NCBI RefSeq assembly: GCF_029227915.1
Contig: NC_079883.1
Location: forward strand, 22,258,001 to 22,322,000
From: Hydractinia symbiolongicarpus
Lineage: Eukaryota > Cnidaria > Hydrozoa > Anthoathecata > Hydractiniidae
DNA: 64,000 nt
Direction: 5' to 3'
Shown here: positions 44,540 through 54,812 of the stretch, one piece after another
How the letters are laid out: every line of letters begins with the position of its first letter
Numbering within the stretch: the stretch's first letter is position 1
Made by a program: the position numbers and the translations under genes
Notes under the pieces: model-generated
Database searches by the model: none
Seen by the model: the letters and a program-made list of their open reading frames with translations, nothing else
What the model was told of the DNA's origin: nothing

Positions 44540-45820
44540 GAAATAACAAAGAAATAACAAAGGGGTCATGATTACTTTTTCAGTTTCTCTTTGCTTGTTT
44601 CTATTTCACATTTGATTTTTTCGTCTTTTAACTTTACTTTTCCCTTTGCCAGCTGTGATGATGAACACTAAACAAAGAAGTTCTGTTATCACTTCCAGAG
44701 GAACAGAATTTTTTTCGGAATTAATTTTCGTCAAGGACAAGTATAAAAACTTAGAAAATATTATTTTGGCGATTCATGTATCGTTAAATAAGCCAAATTA
44801 CTTTTTGCGATTTAAATTTTTCAAACTATCGCCTGACAAAGTAAATCTTTAAAAATTACAAATAAGATATTTTTTTATTGCAAATGGGTCGTGATTGGTC
44901 CATAATCCATTATATCGTTATGGTTGATCGTACTATTTATTTTAAAGAGTCCTTTTTAAATTGCGAAACAATCTTTAACTGCATTAAGCGCAAAAACTTT
45001 CGCAAATAAATTCTTTAGCATTTCGCAAAATTTCACAAAATTTTCCACGAGCATTGATTCGCGAAAGTTTATGAATGCGAGGATAAAAAAAAATGTTCCT
45101 TTTACTCGCGAAAGTTTCTCTTTGCGAAAGTTGATTTTTGGGAAAGTTTTTAGGATCAATTCATGAAAACAGACTTTGAAAGTCAAACACTAGGAAGATG
45201 TATTGCGGATTCCCCTGTTCAGTTTTCCCCTGCTAAAAAATCTACAGAAAGCAAAACTCTTTTAGACTCACAATTTATTTTACACTTTATTTATAAAACT
45301 TTTGACGCTAGTATAAATTACGCGATTATTAGTATTCCTTTTTCGCGCATTTAATTTTCGTTCGCCCAGTTCAGCCACATTTTATTTTTGCGTATTTGTA
45401 AGCTTCATGAACACATCAAAGAACCGCACAAAATTTAAAAATATAAAACTTTTATTTTGTAAAGGGACCATTGTATATGACTGTCTTGGATCAATCTTGG
45501 ATTTACTCCAACTAACACGGAATATCTATGCTACTAAGTTTTATGATTAATTCTACGTGGAAAAAGGGCGATTCTTTATTAACTCTCATTATTTATTTAT
45601 CCAATTTCGCGTCATTAAATTTTGGCACACCTCAAAAAACATATGCTGCACACTTCAAATTTTCACGCGAGCGAAAAATTAGGATTTATGCGCAAACAAT
45701 TCTTTTCGGAACGGCTCCGCGCGAAAAGATGTAGCTACGCAATGAATTCATAAATTAAAGTATCTTCTTTTTTATGGACATCACAAGTCAGCAAAAATTT
45801 TAAAATACAAAAAAAAAAAC
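44540..45820. other. Repeat-like region rich in TTCGCGAAAG motifs
   Basis: From about 44960 to 45730, TTTCGCAAA, CGCGAAAGTTT, TTTGCGAAAG and TTCGCGC motifs recur on both strands, with AATTTTCG and CACAAAATTT between. It reads as a degraded interspersed repeat. The short frames crossing it are not credible genes. Confidence 0.4.
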
Positions 45821-45824
45821 GTAC

Positions 45825-46077
45825 CAAGGACAGTTCAGGATTTTTTGTAGGTATTTGTAAAGACTGAGATTGGCTTGCTCCCGGTAACAAAAATGAAGGA
45901 CGTCGAAAAGCTGGATTTAGTAGCAGCTCTGGATTAATAGTAGATGATATATTTTCCCTCCTTCCTTCTTCTTTTTGTTCTTCTTGTGAAGTAGGTTTTT
46001 GATCATCATTAGGAACCAGAAAAACTTGGCATTGCTGAACAGACTCTTCTAAACCTTCATAACAAGATATACACACC
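45825..46077 (-). CDS. Candidate internal exon of an unrecognised minus-strand gene
   Basis: An open frame reads VCISCYEGLEESVQQCQVFL, then a Glu/Gln/Lys-rich stretch, then LLLNPAFRRPSFLLPGASQS. It ends at a good donor (TTG then GTACGT) in phase 0. Entry is one base after an AG lacking a strong pyrimidine tract, which weakens it. Entry phase would agree with the donor chosen for the exon at 47344-47472. No family recognised. Confidence 0.35.
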
Positions 46078-46456
46078 CTTTATCAATCTTTTTACGTTTT
46101 AACCTGACCTTGTGGACACATTCCTTGTCCTGCACTCATATTTTTATGGATACACTCTTATTAAAGGATACACTTTATGTCAAGATTTTTGTATGCTTGC
46201 CCAAGATTTTGATAGAATAAAGAAATTAAAAGTTCCGATTAAGCTTTGAAATATTTTCAACGCAAAATTATCCGGACTGAACTTTTTCTAAGTTTCATTT
46301 TATTTTATTTTTCATTTTCATTTTTCATGTTGTTTATATTTTGATTTATTCATATTGACTCCTAGCAATCATTAGCTTCTGTTTATTAACTGCTGATCAT
46401 CAAACATTCTAAAGGCCAAATTACACGATACTAGTTTTGTGTGATTTTTTTATATA

Positions 46457-47060
46457 CAGTATACTCTCCAATTAGCGGACACCATCGGTGTATGAACAAA
46501 GTGTCCGCCTCTTAGAAAGTTTTACATTTTGAGCTCAAAATTAGAAAATAAAGCCGATTTTTGTATTACAAAGGAAAAATAACAAATGATAATAAAATAT
46601 TAACATAGCGATTTGATAAAGACTTTCAAACTTTACGGACCTTTAAAACCTTTCAAACAAATTTTAACAAATGATAGATAAATAATTAAAGATTTTATGT
46701 AAAAAAGTAATTAATTAATTGTTGTTTTCTGCTATTTATCTTTACGATCTTTAGTCTCTCCTTAATGGAGGAAAGAGTTTCTCTTTCCTCTCTATTGAGA
46801 TCGTTTAGTTCTACAAGCTCGTCAAGCATTGTTAGCGTTGTGGCAATAGAAACTTAATTTTTCAATCACAGAATTATGACCATCTTCGTCATCGTCATCA
46901 GATAAAATCTCTTTTTTTTTAATCTCTTTTCGAATATACTCATCTACACATTTTTTAAGGGAGCTTACTTTCCAATCTACCTCATTCCGCTAATCGAAAA
47001 GAAATAAAGCCATATTTGCTCTTTAATGCAAAAAATATTATCTGCTAATTAGAGTGTTCG
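46457..47060 (-). mobile_element. Remnant of a second pogo/Tigger-like element
   Basis: CAGTATACTCTCCAATTAGC followed by GGACACC at 46457 looks like a pogo-type end, and GCTAATTAGAGTGTTCGC near 47043 like the opposing end. Between them a minus-strand frame (about 46990 to 46820) reads NEVDWKVSSLKKCVDEYIRK and an acidic stretch, resembling the C-terminal tail of such transposases. A further end fragment (CTGCTAATTAGAGTGTCCGC) lies at 48337-48356. Confidence 0.45.
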
Positions 47061-47343
47061 CTAATTAAATAAATTGCCGTAACGTGTATACACAGTCCAT
47101 TCCGTCATAATTTAAGTATAACAAACATCGTACCGTGTACTAGGACCTTAAGGTCTGTTTTTTTATTATAGTGATTCCCTTAGCTCTTTATTGACGGTTA
47201 CGGGTTATAGCAAGAAAAAATCTGTTGAAAACGTAAGGGTTTTTTTTAGAATAACAAATGCGATGTTTTCTTTCTACCTACATGTAGCTATAGTCCTAAC
47301 TTATATTGTTAACTAAACGTTACAACATTTTCAACGAAGATAC

Positions 47344-47862
47344 CTACCGGCGAAGTTAAGCAAAAAATTAAATTGTTGACTCAGTCGAAAGGTATCTTGA
47401 AGTATATCGTTCAACGTGATGAAACTACTTGCTTCTTTGTGTGACAACCACTCTACGCATTGTTCGATCAATCTTAAAAAAGGGAAGTAAACAAAAGATT
47501 CGTTCGAAATTCGAAAGTTAGCTAGCAACCATGTAAAAAGAAAAAGCACAATGACTTCGTAAAAAATTTTTGTTTACTTTGCTTCGCTGTGATATTTCGA
47601 TATTTTCAATGTTTAAATATATATTCGCACTAATCCGCCTTGCGAATTCAAACGTGTTTATGACAGAAATGTAAATGTTTCGTAGCTAACATGTGAAACT
47701 TTTTGATATACTTGTAAAGTAATCTGTTGTATTTCTTTGGTTAGATAACTGAAAAAGGAAGGAATATATAAAAATGATGTACCCCGATGTTACAGCAGAT
47801 TGTGTACGCTCTAATGCATTTATTCTTTCTTCATCGCCAGCATCGTAACTTGGGTCGTCCAT
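47344..47862 (-). CDS. First two coding exons of an unrecognised gene
   Basis: Exon 1 (47862 to 47783) starts MDDPSYDAGDEERINALERT and ends after two bases of a codon at GGG then GTACAT. Exon 2 (47472 to 47344) follows an AG acceptor with a TTCCCTTTTTTTAAG tract, supplies the missing base, and reads LIEQCVEWLSHKEASSFITL, then NDILQDTFRLSQQFNFLLNF, before a donor (TAG then GTATCT). The phase agreement supports a real gene. The protein looks alpha-helical, possibly a small complex subunit, but I do not recognise it. Further exons may be at 45825-46077 and 42557-42749. Confidence 0.5.
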
Positions 47863-48064
47863 GTTTTTTACTTTTTGTAAAACAACAAGGAAATCATGTG
47901 GTGTTATGAGGTTCGAATAATTCAGAAGAAACAATAGACCCTGCCCCCCTTTACATCCCTTATAATAGGAAAACTTTATTTTAATGCAGAAATAAGAAAG
48001 TACGAATTCTGTTTCTCTTTCAATTCTAATTATTAAAAAAATCAAGGAAACAAATACACACAAA

Positions 48065-50850
48065 ACCGCCACATTAATCAACTTAAATTATGCTATTTTA
48101 AAAGCCCTCCACCCAACAAATAATACCTACACCAGCCCTCTTAATTATTAACGGATACCTTGGTGCAACCACTTTTGTCCTTTATTAATAGAGGCGTCCA
48201 CTATTTGAAAAGTTTTATCATCCTTGTCAATTCTAGAGAAAACAGGTTTCTAGAAGCCTTGGATAGCGAACAAGATAACTCATGGTCATTTCAGCTTCTT
48301 TGGTTTTTCACTTCATTCAGTGTAAAAAAAGTACCGTCTGCTAATTAGAGTGTCCGCTTATTTAAAGTTTTTTTTTAAAGATTTGACCGTTGGTTGTAGC
48401 GTTGCAATTAGTTATTCTGTTAATTAGTGAACTTCAGCAACCTCGTTCCCAGCGCCTGTTTTCTCTTTTCTTTATCACCCGGGACGGCGAGGGTGGATGA
48501 GGTTGCTGAAGTTTAAGTTTTCCAATTTCTGAAATCTGAGATGAGCCGTGTGTTGTATTTATCATTATCAAATTAGCCGACGTGTGCACGGCGGTATAAA
48601 CATCGCTACCCTGAATAACGTAAAAAAGCGATAGAATTAGCAGACAGGTGATCAAACTTCCCCCTTTAGTTGACCACTAAAATAAGAAAACCGAAAAATT
48701 AAATGTAGTTACCTTACCGGTACAAAATTCGGTAAAAATTGCCTAAATTGTGGGACCAGTGAATACTTTCTGCCGAACAAATTTACCCAACCTCGTCCCC
48801 AGGGTTCTTTTTCATTTGTGACATCCCATAGATGCGAGAAAATGTTTTTTTCTTACCACAAGTTTTTTGTCTTTTTAAAAGGCTTTTTTTATTAAAAATT
48901 ATACTCTATTATTTTCACAAATTCATATTTAGCACATTCTGCAAATTGTAGCAAATTAAAAAAGTTTGCCAGTATAATTTTACGAAGAAAAATGTTAATG
49001 ATTGCAAAATTTGTACCCAAAATTTTCTTTAGAAGTCTGAGAAATATAAATTGAGCGATTTATGGCGCGTTTTTTTTATTTAACAATATTTTGAATAAAA
49101 GGCGCGAAATTTAGGTGCTCGAATTAAATTATAGACGGTTTTAATGATGTTCCAACTGTACAATTGCAACACATGAATCCTTCAAATTGGAGTTATCGTT
49201 TAACGAAATATCTACATATAATATAGCAGTAGCTAATTAGAACTTCTAAACTCATTAATTTTTATTACTAATTTGCATATAAATAGCTAATTTAAAAGCA
49301 CGGTTTCTTCCAGCGGTTATATTAGGACAGAAACACTTTATATATTTCTTATTTTTAAACACTAATATATTCTCTCTTACACTATTTTTATTTTTTAATG
49401 TATTTCAAATCTTGCTGTATCAATTTTTCCTCTGTGTTGTGTAAACAGAGCCTTACCTTATGACTAACCATCCACATGCACTTAAAATCTTTTAAAATCA
49501 AACAGTGAGCTTGAACACTCACAATAAAATTCTAAGAATTTAGTAATATGAAACTTTCATTTTTAGCCTGAGTAAACAGTAAACTTTTGTAAACTTTTAT
49601 AAATATACAGGAGTGATCTATTTTTACAATAACAGAGACTTTTTCATCCAGGTTTATATTTTAATACATATGTTAGCAATTTAACTGGCTATTATTTTCT
49701 GGACTTTTTTTCATAGGCAAGAAGAGCGTTCGTGGGCAGTGTTTATTAGGTAAGTAATTATAAACAAATTATCAACATTCTTTTTATAGAAACTTATAAA
49801 AAATATCATGTTTTTGGTGAAGTTTGGCCTAGTAGCTAATTATTCATCACCTACTCCAAAATTTCAGCAATTCTGACATTTATTATTAAAGTTAGGTTTT
49901 ATGAAAAAGTAGTTCGAATGAAATAGTTGTTTTGGTGTGGTATAGACATTTTGTTTATTCATTTCGTGGTACTTGCTGCAAAACTATATTTTTTCCGGTT
50001 ACCGTGTTTTTTTGCTAAAAAACAACTATGCTATCTATAAGTTTACTATTTCTATCAATGCAATAAATTTGTCATATTTTGGTGATGCCTTTAACGAGGA
50101 ACTTTTCCACTACCAGCGTTGATTCGCTCACACGAAAACAAAACAAAAATTGCAGGAAAGACATAAATGTGGCTGAGTTTTCTCATAAGCTTTTTGAGAC
50201 CTTGAAGTCTGGGAACGAGGGCGGCATAAAATTTATAAAACTCATTTCTTGGCTCCAGTTTTTTTCACGTGATGCTTAAAAAACAATAATATTTTTTCTC
50301 TCGCGTTTGCTAGCAGACTCGGGGATTTCCCCAGTAAATTATTCATAAACAATCTAGAGATAAAATTTCCTTGGTAAATACAAGGTCACGTGATACGAAA
50401 CCTTCCATCATGTTTTTTATATTTGAACGTTTATGTTACTTTTTATATAGATTGTAAATTTCAAACTTTAAAGGATGCAAATAGTTTTTTTCTTTTTTCT
50501 TTTGGAAACTCTGAAAGCATATTTGTTGATTTTGATAAACAGAGAAGATCTAAGTATTGATACTAAAATAACATGAAATTTGAGAATACTTTCATACTGA
50601 CAATATTATCTTGCTGAGATTTGATAAGAAAAATCTCTTACTCGATACGCATTAACTACATCTCCTGTAAAAAAATTCGGCATAAAAAAGGTCGGTAAAA
50701 ATTTTTAATCTATTATTTAGTCACTTTTTTTTCGACTAACTTTACAACATAGTCGTTCTTTGTCGACTAATCGTTGGGAATACTTATCAAGTTACAAAAC
50801 ATAAAATATATCGGAATAAATTTCAAAATTTTTATTTTTTAAATAACATA
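48065..50850. other. Intergenic, repeats only
   Basis: No supported gene. Contains a pogo end fragment (48337-48356), a hairpin element of the CCTCGT family (48431-48513), another CCTCGTCCCCAG copy (48791) and a reversed fragment near 50210. A signal-peptide-like frame at 48434-48655 on the minus strand overlaps the hairpin element and is not convincing. Confidence 0.45.
48431..48513. repeat. 83-bp hairpin element of the CCTCGTTCCCAG family
   Basis: AACTTCAGCAACCTC at 48431-48445 pairs perfectly with GAGGTTGCTGAAGTT at 48499-48513, enclosing CGTTCCCAG and its near complement. This copy shows the full hairpin form of the family most clearly. Confidence 0.85.
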
Positions 50851-50856
50851 AGCATA

Positions 50857-50906
50857 CCGTAATGCTTCGAATAAACGCCCGGGGCGTTTATTAAATTTTT
50901 TGACAT

Positions 50907-50937
<31 letters not shown>

Positions 50938-51316
50938 CTTCTATTCGAGGGGAGCGTTCAAAAGAGGGGGGCGTTTATTAATTTTTTTACACTTCGTCTC
51001 TTTTGCAGTTTTTAAGGATATCTATAATATATATCTTCACAACAGAAAATAAAAGATACTCACATGTTTTAGAGAATGAACTTCAAAAGCGAAAAGCTAA
51101 GTCTCCAACCTTAAACCTAAGATTTAGGAAAAAAGTAATTTATTATCGCCTCGCATAAACTCCCCTTATGAGGGAGGGGCCTCTATTCGAGGGGGGCGTC
51201 TATTCGAGGGGGGCGCCTATTCGAGGGGGGCGTTTATTTAAAAAATGACTGAAAAGGAGGGGCGTCTATTCGAGGGGGCGTTTAATAGAAGGGGGTGTTT
51301 ATTCGAAGCATTACGG
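50857..51316. mobile_element. Tc1/mariner-type MITE with TA target duplication, 460 bp
   Basis: Both ends read CCGTAATGCTTCGAATAAAC (right end in reverse, with one or two changes) and both are flanked by TA. The inside has repeated CGAGGGGGGCGTYTATT units and a T-to-G homopolymer (about 21 G, near 50917-50937). Non-coding. It lies about 400 bases upstream of receptor paralog 6. Confidence 0.85.
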
Positions 51317-51696
51317 TAACAAGCTTTCTTCGAGGATAATAAAATGAGTTTCTTTTATACAAAAGCTTGAATGCAAACAATGTGTCAGAGCAAATCCTCA
51401 AAATTCATATCCACCGCATAGCAAACCCCGAATTACAATCAAGTATAAGCACAAAGCTAGCGTGGTCACATGTTACACTCTTTAATAATACAATAATTAA
51501 TTATATTTGTTTAGGTGAGTGAAGCCATTCTCGCTTAAAACAAAAGATTTTCCGATATTGACCACAAACGCGGTCAGAATTCTGACCTCAGAAAAATCGG
51601 TTAAGACCCAGCGTTATTTTTTCACCTTTAAATTCCGATTTCCTAGTGGTAGGTTTAGGTTCTTTTAAAAAACCTACACTGTCTCATGCTTCGTAT

Positions 51697-51709
51697 TCTT
51701 TGTTTTTAG
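51697..51709 (+). promoter_or_regulatory. 3' splice acceptor upstream of receptor paralog 6
   Basis: TATTCTTTGTTTTTAG ends 56 bases before the ATG at 51766, and no ATG lies between. This supports starting the protein at 51766 and not at an upstream in-frame ATG at 51646, which would lie in the intron or outron. Confidence 0.65.
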
Positions 51710-51765
51710 AATTGCCTTTGCATATCCATCAACACGTTTTACAAAGAGTTTTTATTCCTTACAAA

Positions 51766-53421
51766 ATGGCAGGACGATTTTATAATAGACTGCTATTACT
51801 GGTCGTTGTCTTGATAATAATATGTTTTTTTTACCAAGCTGAATGCAAAAGTGACACCTATTTTCACAGTTGTTTGAGAGGCATTGTTTTGATAGAATAC
51901 ATATATTTCAAACCATACGCAGAAAAAAATCAAACATTAACGTATACAGCCATTTTAAGCCACTCTTCGGAAACCAAGAAATTTAAATGTACTGTTTCAA
52001 AATCAGACAAGCTGGTCAAGTGTGACATCAGAGGTTTTGAACCTCAATTCACCTTTAAATACATCGTCCAACAAGGAAACTTAGTAAAATATGAAGAAAA
52101 AGGTAGCATAATGCTTTCAACAAAATGTAACTGTGAATTGGATTGGATGAAATATACACGCTGGGAACAGACTTTACAACCTGAGCATAATAAAGCAAAA
52201 TTCATTTTCAAAACCTTACTTTACAGCCGAAACCAAGTCATTATGCATTACCATAAAAAACAAGAAAATAATTGGCACTTAAACTTAAACTGGAAATTTA
52301 AAAATGGTGGCATAACGGTCACACTAGACAAACTTGATGTATGTGCGACTTATGAGTTAAAAGCAACTTTGTTACCGAGAAGATGTTTGAAAAGACAAAT
52401 AACGACTTTAAACTTTACGTTGAGAGAAAGTTACAAAACACCTGTGCTTAACATCCATCAATGTTTTCTTACTGGCAGTACATTGAAGTTCAAAATCAAT
52501 ATACCAGACAGTGGGAATGTTGTCGTAAAACATATGTATAGAATTAAAAATAAGAACTGGGTTACTGTTAATAAAAAGGGTTCGTTTAATAAAACAACAT
52601 TTTACTTGAATGCTACAGGTGATGTTTTCATAGAAACATCCAGTTGCATCGCTTGCAAATGCGCCAACAAAGTTTATAAATGTGTCACAGCAGCACGGGT
52701 TTTAGCTGACAAAACAGAAAAGAAAAGAGAGAAAAAAACCTATTTAATTAGAGTTTCTGTAACAGGTATCGCTTCGGGTATTGGTATTTTTGTCATTATG
52801 GCAATTGCATACATTCAAAGTAGGAGAAGAAGAAGAATTAGTCAATTGGATATGGATCCAGCAGATATAATTAACCCTATCAACCAGCAAAGAGTTTTCC
52901 CAGAAGACAATATATACGAACGCATATACGATTCAACAAACACAGGTAGAACTACAGTGGAAATCGCTCCAGAATTACCAGAACGTAACCTTGCTAATTT
53001 TTGTAGAAGTCGTGAGAATTCGCAGTTATCAGATCATTATGTATATGCTGGTAGTTTTGAGGAGAATAATGAAGAGGAAAACTCAGTGAAAACACAGAAG
53101 CAAATAGATAATCCATTTAGGACACTGAAACAAAAACCTGATTTAGAAAACGCGGGACAATATTCTAGGGATGCAGAAATTGACGACACTTTTGAGACTT
53201 TGAAACAAAATTCCGATATGGGTGACGTAGAACAATATTGTGGAAATGCAAAAATTGATGATAGAGTTGAGACATTAAAACAAAACTCTGGTATGGAAAA
53301 CGTAGAACAATTTCGCGGGAATATAGAAACTGACAATGCTGTTGAGGCATTGAAACAGAACTCTGGTATGGAAAACGTAGAAACCGATAATGTTGATGAG
53401 GACATTGAAACAACACTTTGA
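51766..53421 (+). CDS. Receptor paralog 6: type I membrane protein with long repeat tail, 551 aa
   Basis: The ATG at 51766 is chosen because a strong signal peptide (MAGRFYNRLLLLVVVLIIIC) follows and a splice acceptor precedes it. An N-terminal domain (about 30-118, KCTVSKSDKLVKCDI) is followed by an FnIII-like domain (about 121-205, KCNCELDWMKY to LDVCATYELKA) and a second (about 222-306) ending CIACKCANKVYKC, and a span at about 327-350. The tail of about 200 residues is much longer than in the relatives. It has IYERIYD (383-389), HYVYAGS (424-430) and then three full and one partial 25-residue repeats with core ETLKQNSxMENVEQ. The tyrosine motif matches paralogs 3-5. AATAAA lies at 53472-53477. 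Signalling through phosphotyrosine is inferred. The function of the repeat is unknown. Confidence 0.85.
   Translation: MAGRFYNRLLLLVVVLIIICFFYQAECKSDTYFHSCLRGIVLIEYIYFKPYAEKNQTLTYTAILSHSSETKKFKCTVSKSDKLVKCDIRGFEPQFTFKYIVQQGNLVKYEEKGSIMLSTKCNCELDWMKYTRWEQTLQPEHNKAKFIFKTLLYSRNQVIMHYHKKQENNWHLNLNWKFKNGGITVTLDKLDVCATYELKATLLPRRCLKRQITTLNFTLRESYKTPVLNIHQCFLTGSTLKFKINIPDSGNVVVKHMYRIKNKNWVTVNKKGSFNKTTFYLNATGDVFIETSSCIACKCANKVYKCVTAARVLADKTEKKREKKTYLIRVSVTGIASGIGIFVIMAIAYIQSRRRRRISQLDMDPADIINPINQQRVFPEDNIYERIYDSTNTGRTTVEIAPELPERNLANFCRSRENSQLSDHYVYAGSFEENNEEENSVKTQKQIDNPFRTLKQKPDLENAGQYSRDAEIDDTFETLKQNSDMGDVEQYCGNAKIDDRVETLKQNSGMENVEQFRGNIETDNAVEALKQNSGMENVETDNVDEDIETTL
53104..53382 (+). repeat. 75-bp coding tandem repeat in the tail of receptor paralog 6
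   Basis: Three 25-codon units and one 18-codon unit, with core TLKQNSxMENVEQ. The units stay in frame. Later units are more alike than the first, indicating recent expansion. Confidence 0.85.
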
Positions 53422-53539
53422 TATAAAAAAACGAGAACAATATTGTAATATAGTAGAAATGAATAACTTTAAATAAAAGACACGCTTATTTGCATCATAA
53501 ACAGTAAGCGAAATTTTGCCTTACAATAAAGGCTAATAT

Positions 53540-53692
53540 CCACTCCAAGAAAATTTTCCGCGGAACGGGACGGGGCGGAACAGAAAAACATGTGCGCAAT
53601 ATTATTAGGTAAAAATTACTGGCAGAAAATTTTCTGTTTTGTTCTGTTCTGTCCCTGTTCGTTACGCTCCCCAGAAAATTTTCTTGTAGTGG
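53540..53692. mobile_element. Short MITE with 19-bp inverted ends, 153 bp
   Basis: CCACTCCAAGAAAATTTTC on the left and, in reverse, CCACTACAAGAAAATTTTC on the right. The inside has GGAACGGGACGGGGCGGAAC and near-complementary GTTCTGTTCTGTCCCTGTTC, so the whole folds as one hairpin. It lies 119 bases past the stop of paralog 6. Confidence 0.8.
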
Positions 53693-53699
53693 AAAACAA

Positions 53700-54800
53700 C
53701 CTTAATGATATCATAAGCTAATAGAATTTCCATAGAATGATAAGTGTTTTGATAAGTGAAAATTAATAACCTGAATTGTTCTTATTTCGGAGCAAATTCG
53801 GATTGGATATTCTCAATGTAAAAAATATTAGCCTCAATTCTTTTAATTTTGTTTTAGCCTGTGTTCCTAGCAAAACTGTTCTTATCATTAAAAAGGCGTA
53901 CATGTAATTCTTTAGAAATTTTTTAGTAATGAGAAAGATGTCTTCAAAATTTGCGCAAGTTAGTTTATCCGGATTTAAAATTTTCTAATTACAAGCTCGT
54001 GAGCTTGTATTAAAACGCAAATGTGACCTACAAGAATGGAAATTTTTGCCTCTCTGAGCACCGACACGGGAGTAGTCGTGTGTTCGAATCTCATCTTGGT
54101 AACTATTTTTACTTTTTTTTTTTTTACTATCTCGACCGCGAGGACGTGTTTACAGACTGACCTAACGAAAACTGAAATTTCGAGAAATTTTCTATCAATA
54201 TTATTGCCTATCCGAATAGCAAAATTTGTCGTGTCTAACTTCAGCTTTTTATACACTTTTTTGGCGAGGTTGTTTGCGTATATCATACGTCTTGTTTTTT
54301 TTAAAACACAAATAAATTGTTCAATAAATCTTTATTTTAAATGCTTTTGGCGCGAAAACAAATCCAAATTTACCACATTTAGTTTCCGCGCATTTTGTCT
54401 CAATGCAAGAGGGTAGGGGACGCTTCACGACTCCGTGGTTGGCCTTAACATTTTACAAGTTACTTATCATCTCAGTATTTTTACTTCCTTAAATTGTGTT
54501 TATTATAAAATACATAAAGCTTATTCAAAGCGTGGGTTAAAGGTTTAAGCCAAGGTTTTCATAGAAGCATAAGATCGTTCAACCATCAAAAACCATTTTG
54601 TGATGTTTAGTCCTTAACCAGTTTAGTCCTCTTTTTAAAGGATGGACTTATAACATTCTAATAACCATTTGACCGTAAAGGTTTATACCTCCTATAATCT
54701 TCTCCATCTCTGGGTGATGGACGAGTGCTATGCTTAAAAGAAAAAAACAAAATGGCGTTATATTAACTCTAAATTTTCGAAACAAAACACAAAGTTGCAA
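53700..54800. other. Intergenic, nothing firm
   Basis: A TGTTCGAATCTC stretch near 54080 resembles an RNA polymerase III B box, perhaps from a tRNA-derived repeat, but no cloverleaf can be drawn. Open frames on both strands here lack domain features. Confidence 0.35.
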
Positions 54801-54812
54801 AGGATATTTTGC

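Noticed and set aside
44956-45186. Minus-strand frame in the TTCGCGAAAG region
   Set aside because: It overlaps a degraded interspersed repeat and has no start context or domain.
48434-48655. Minus-strand frame with a signal-peptide-like start
   Set aside because: It runs into the hairpin repeat at 48431-48513, and the remainder has no domain or cysteine pattern like the receptors.
51646-51765. Upstream in-frame ATG of receptor paralog 6, adding 40 residues
   Set aside because: The extension would put 40 unrelated residues before a strong signal peptide, and a splice acceptor lies between the two ATGs. The downstream ATG is the better start.
53037-53440. Serine/phenylalanine-rich minus-strand frames opposite the tail of receptor paralog 6
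   Set aside because: They are mirror frames of the coding tandem repeat, with no independent evidence.
53975-54416. Open frames on both strands with a B-box-like TGTTCGAATCTC
   Set aside because: No matching A box at the right distance and no cloverleaf, so a tRNA gene or SINE cannot be claimed.
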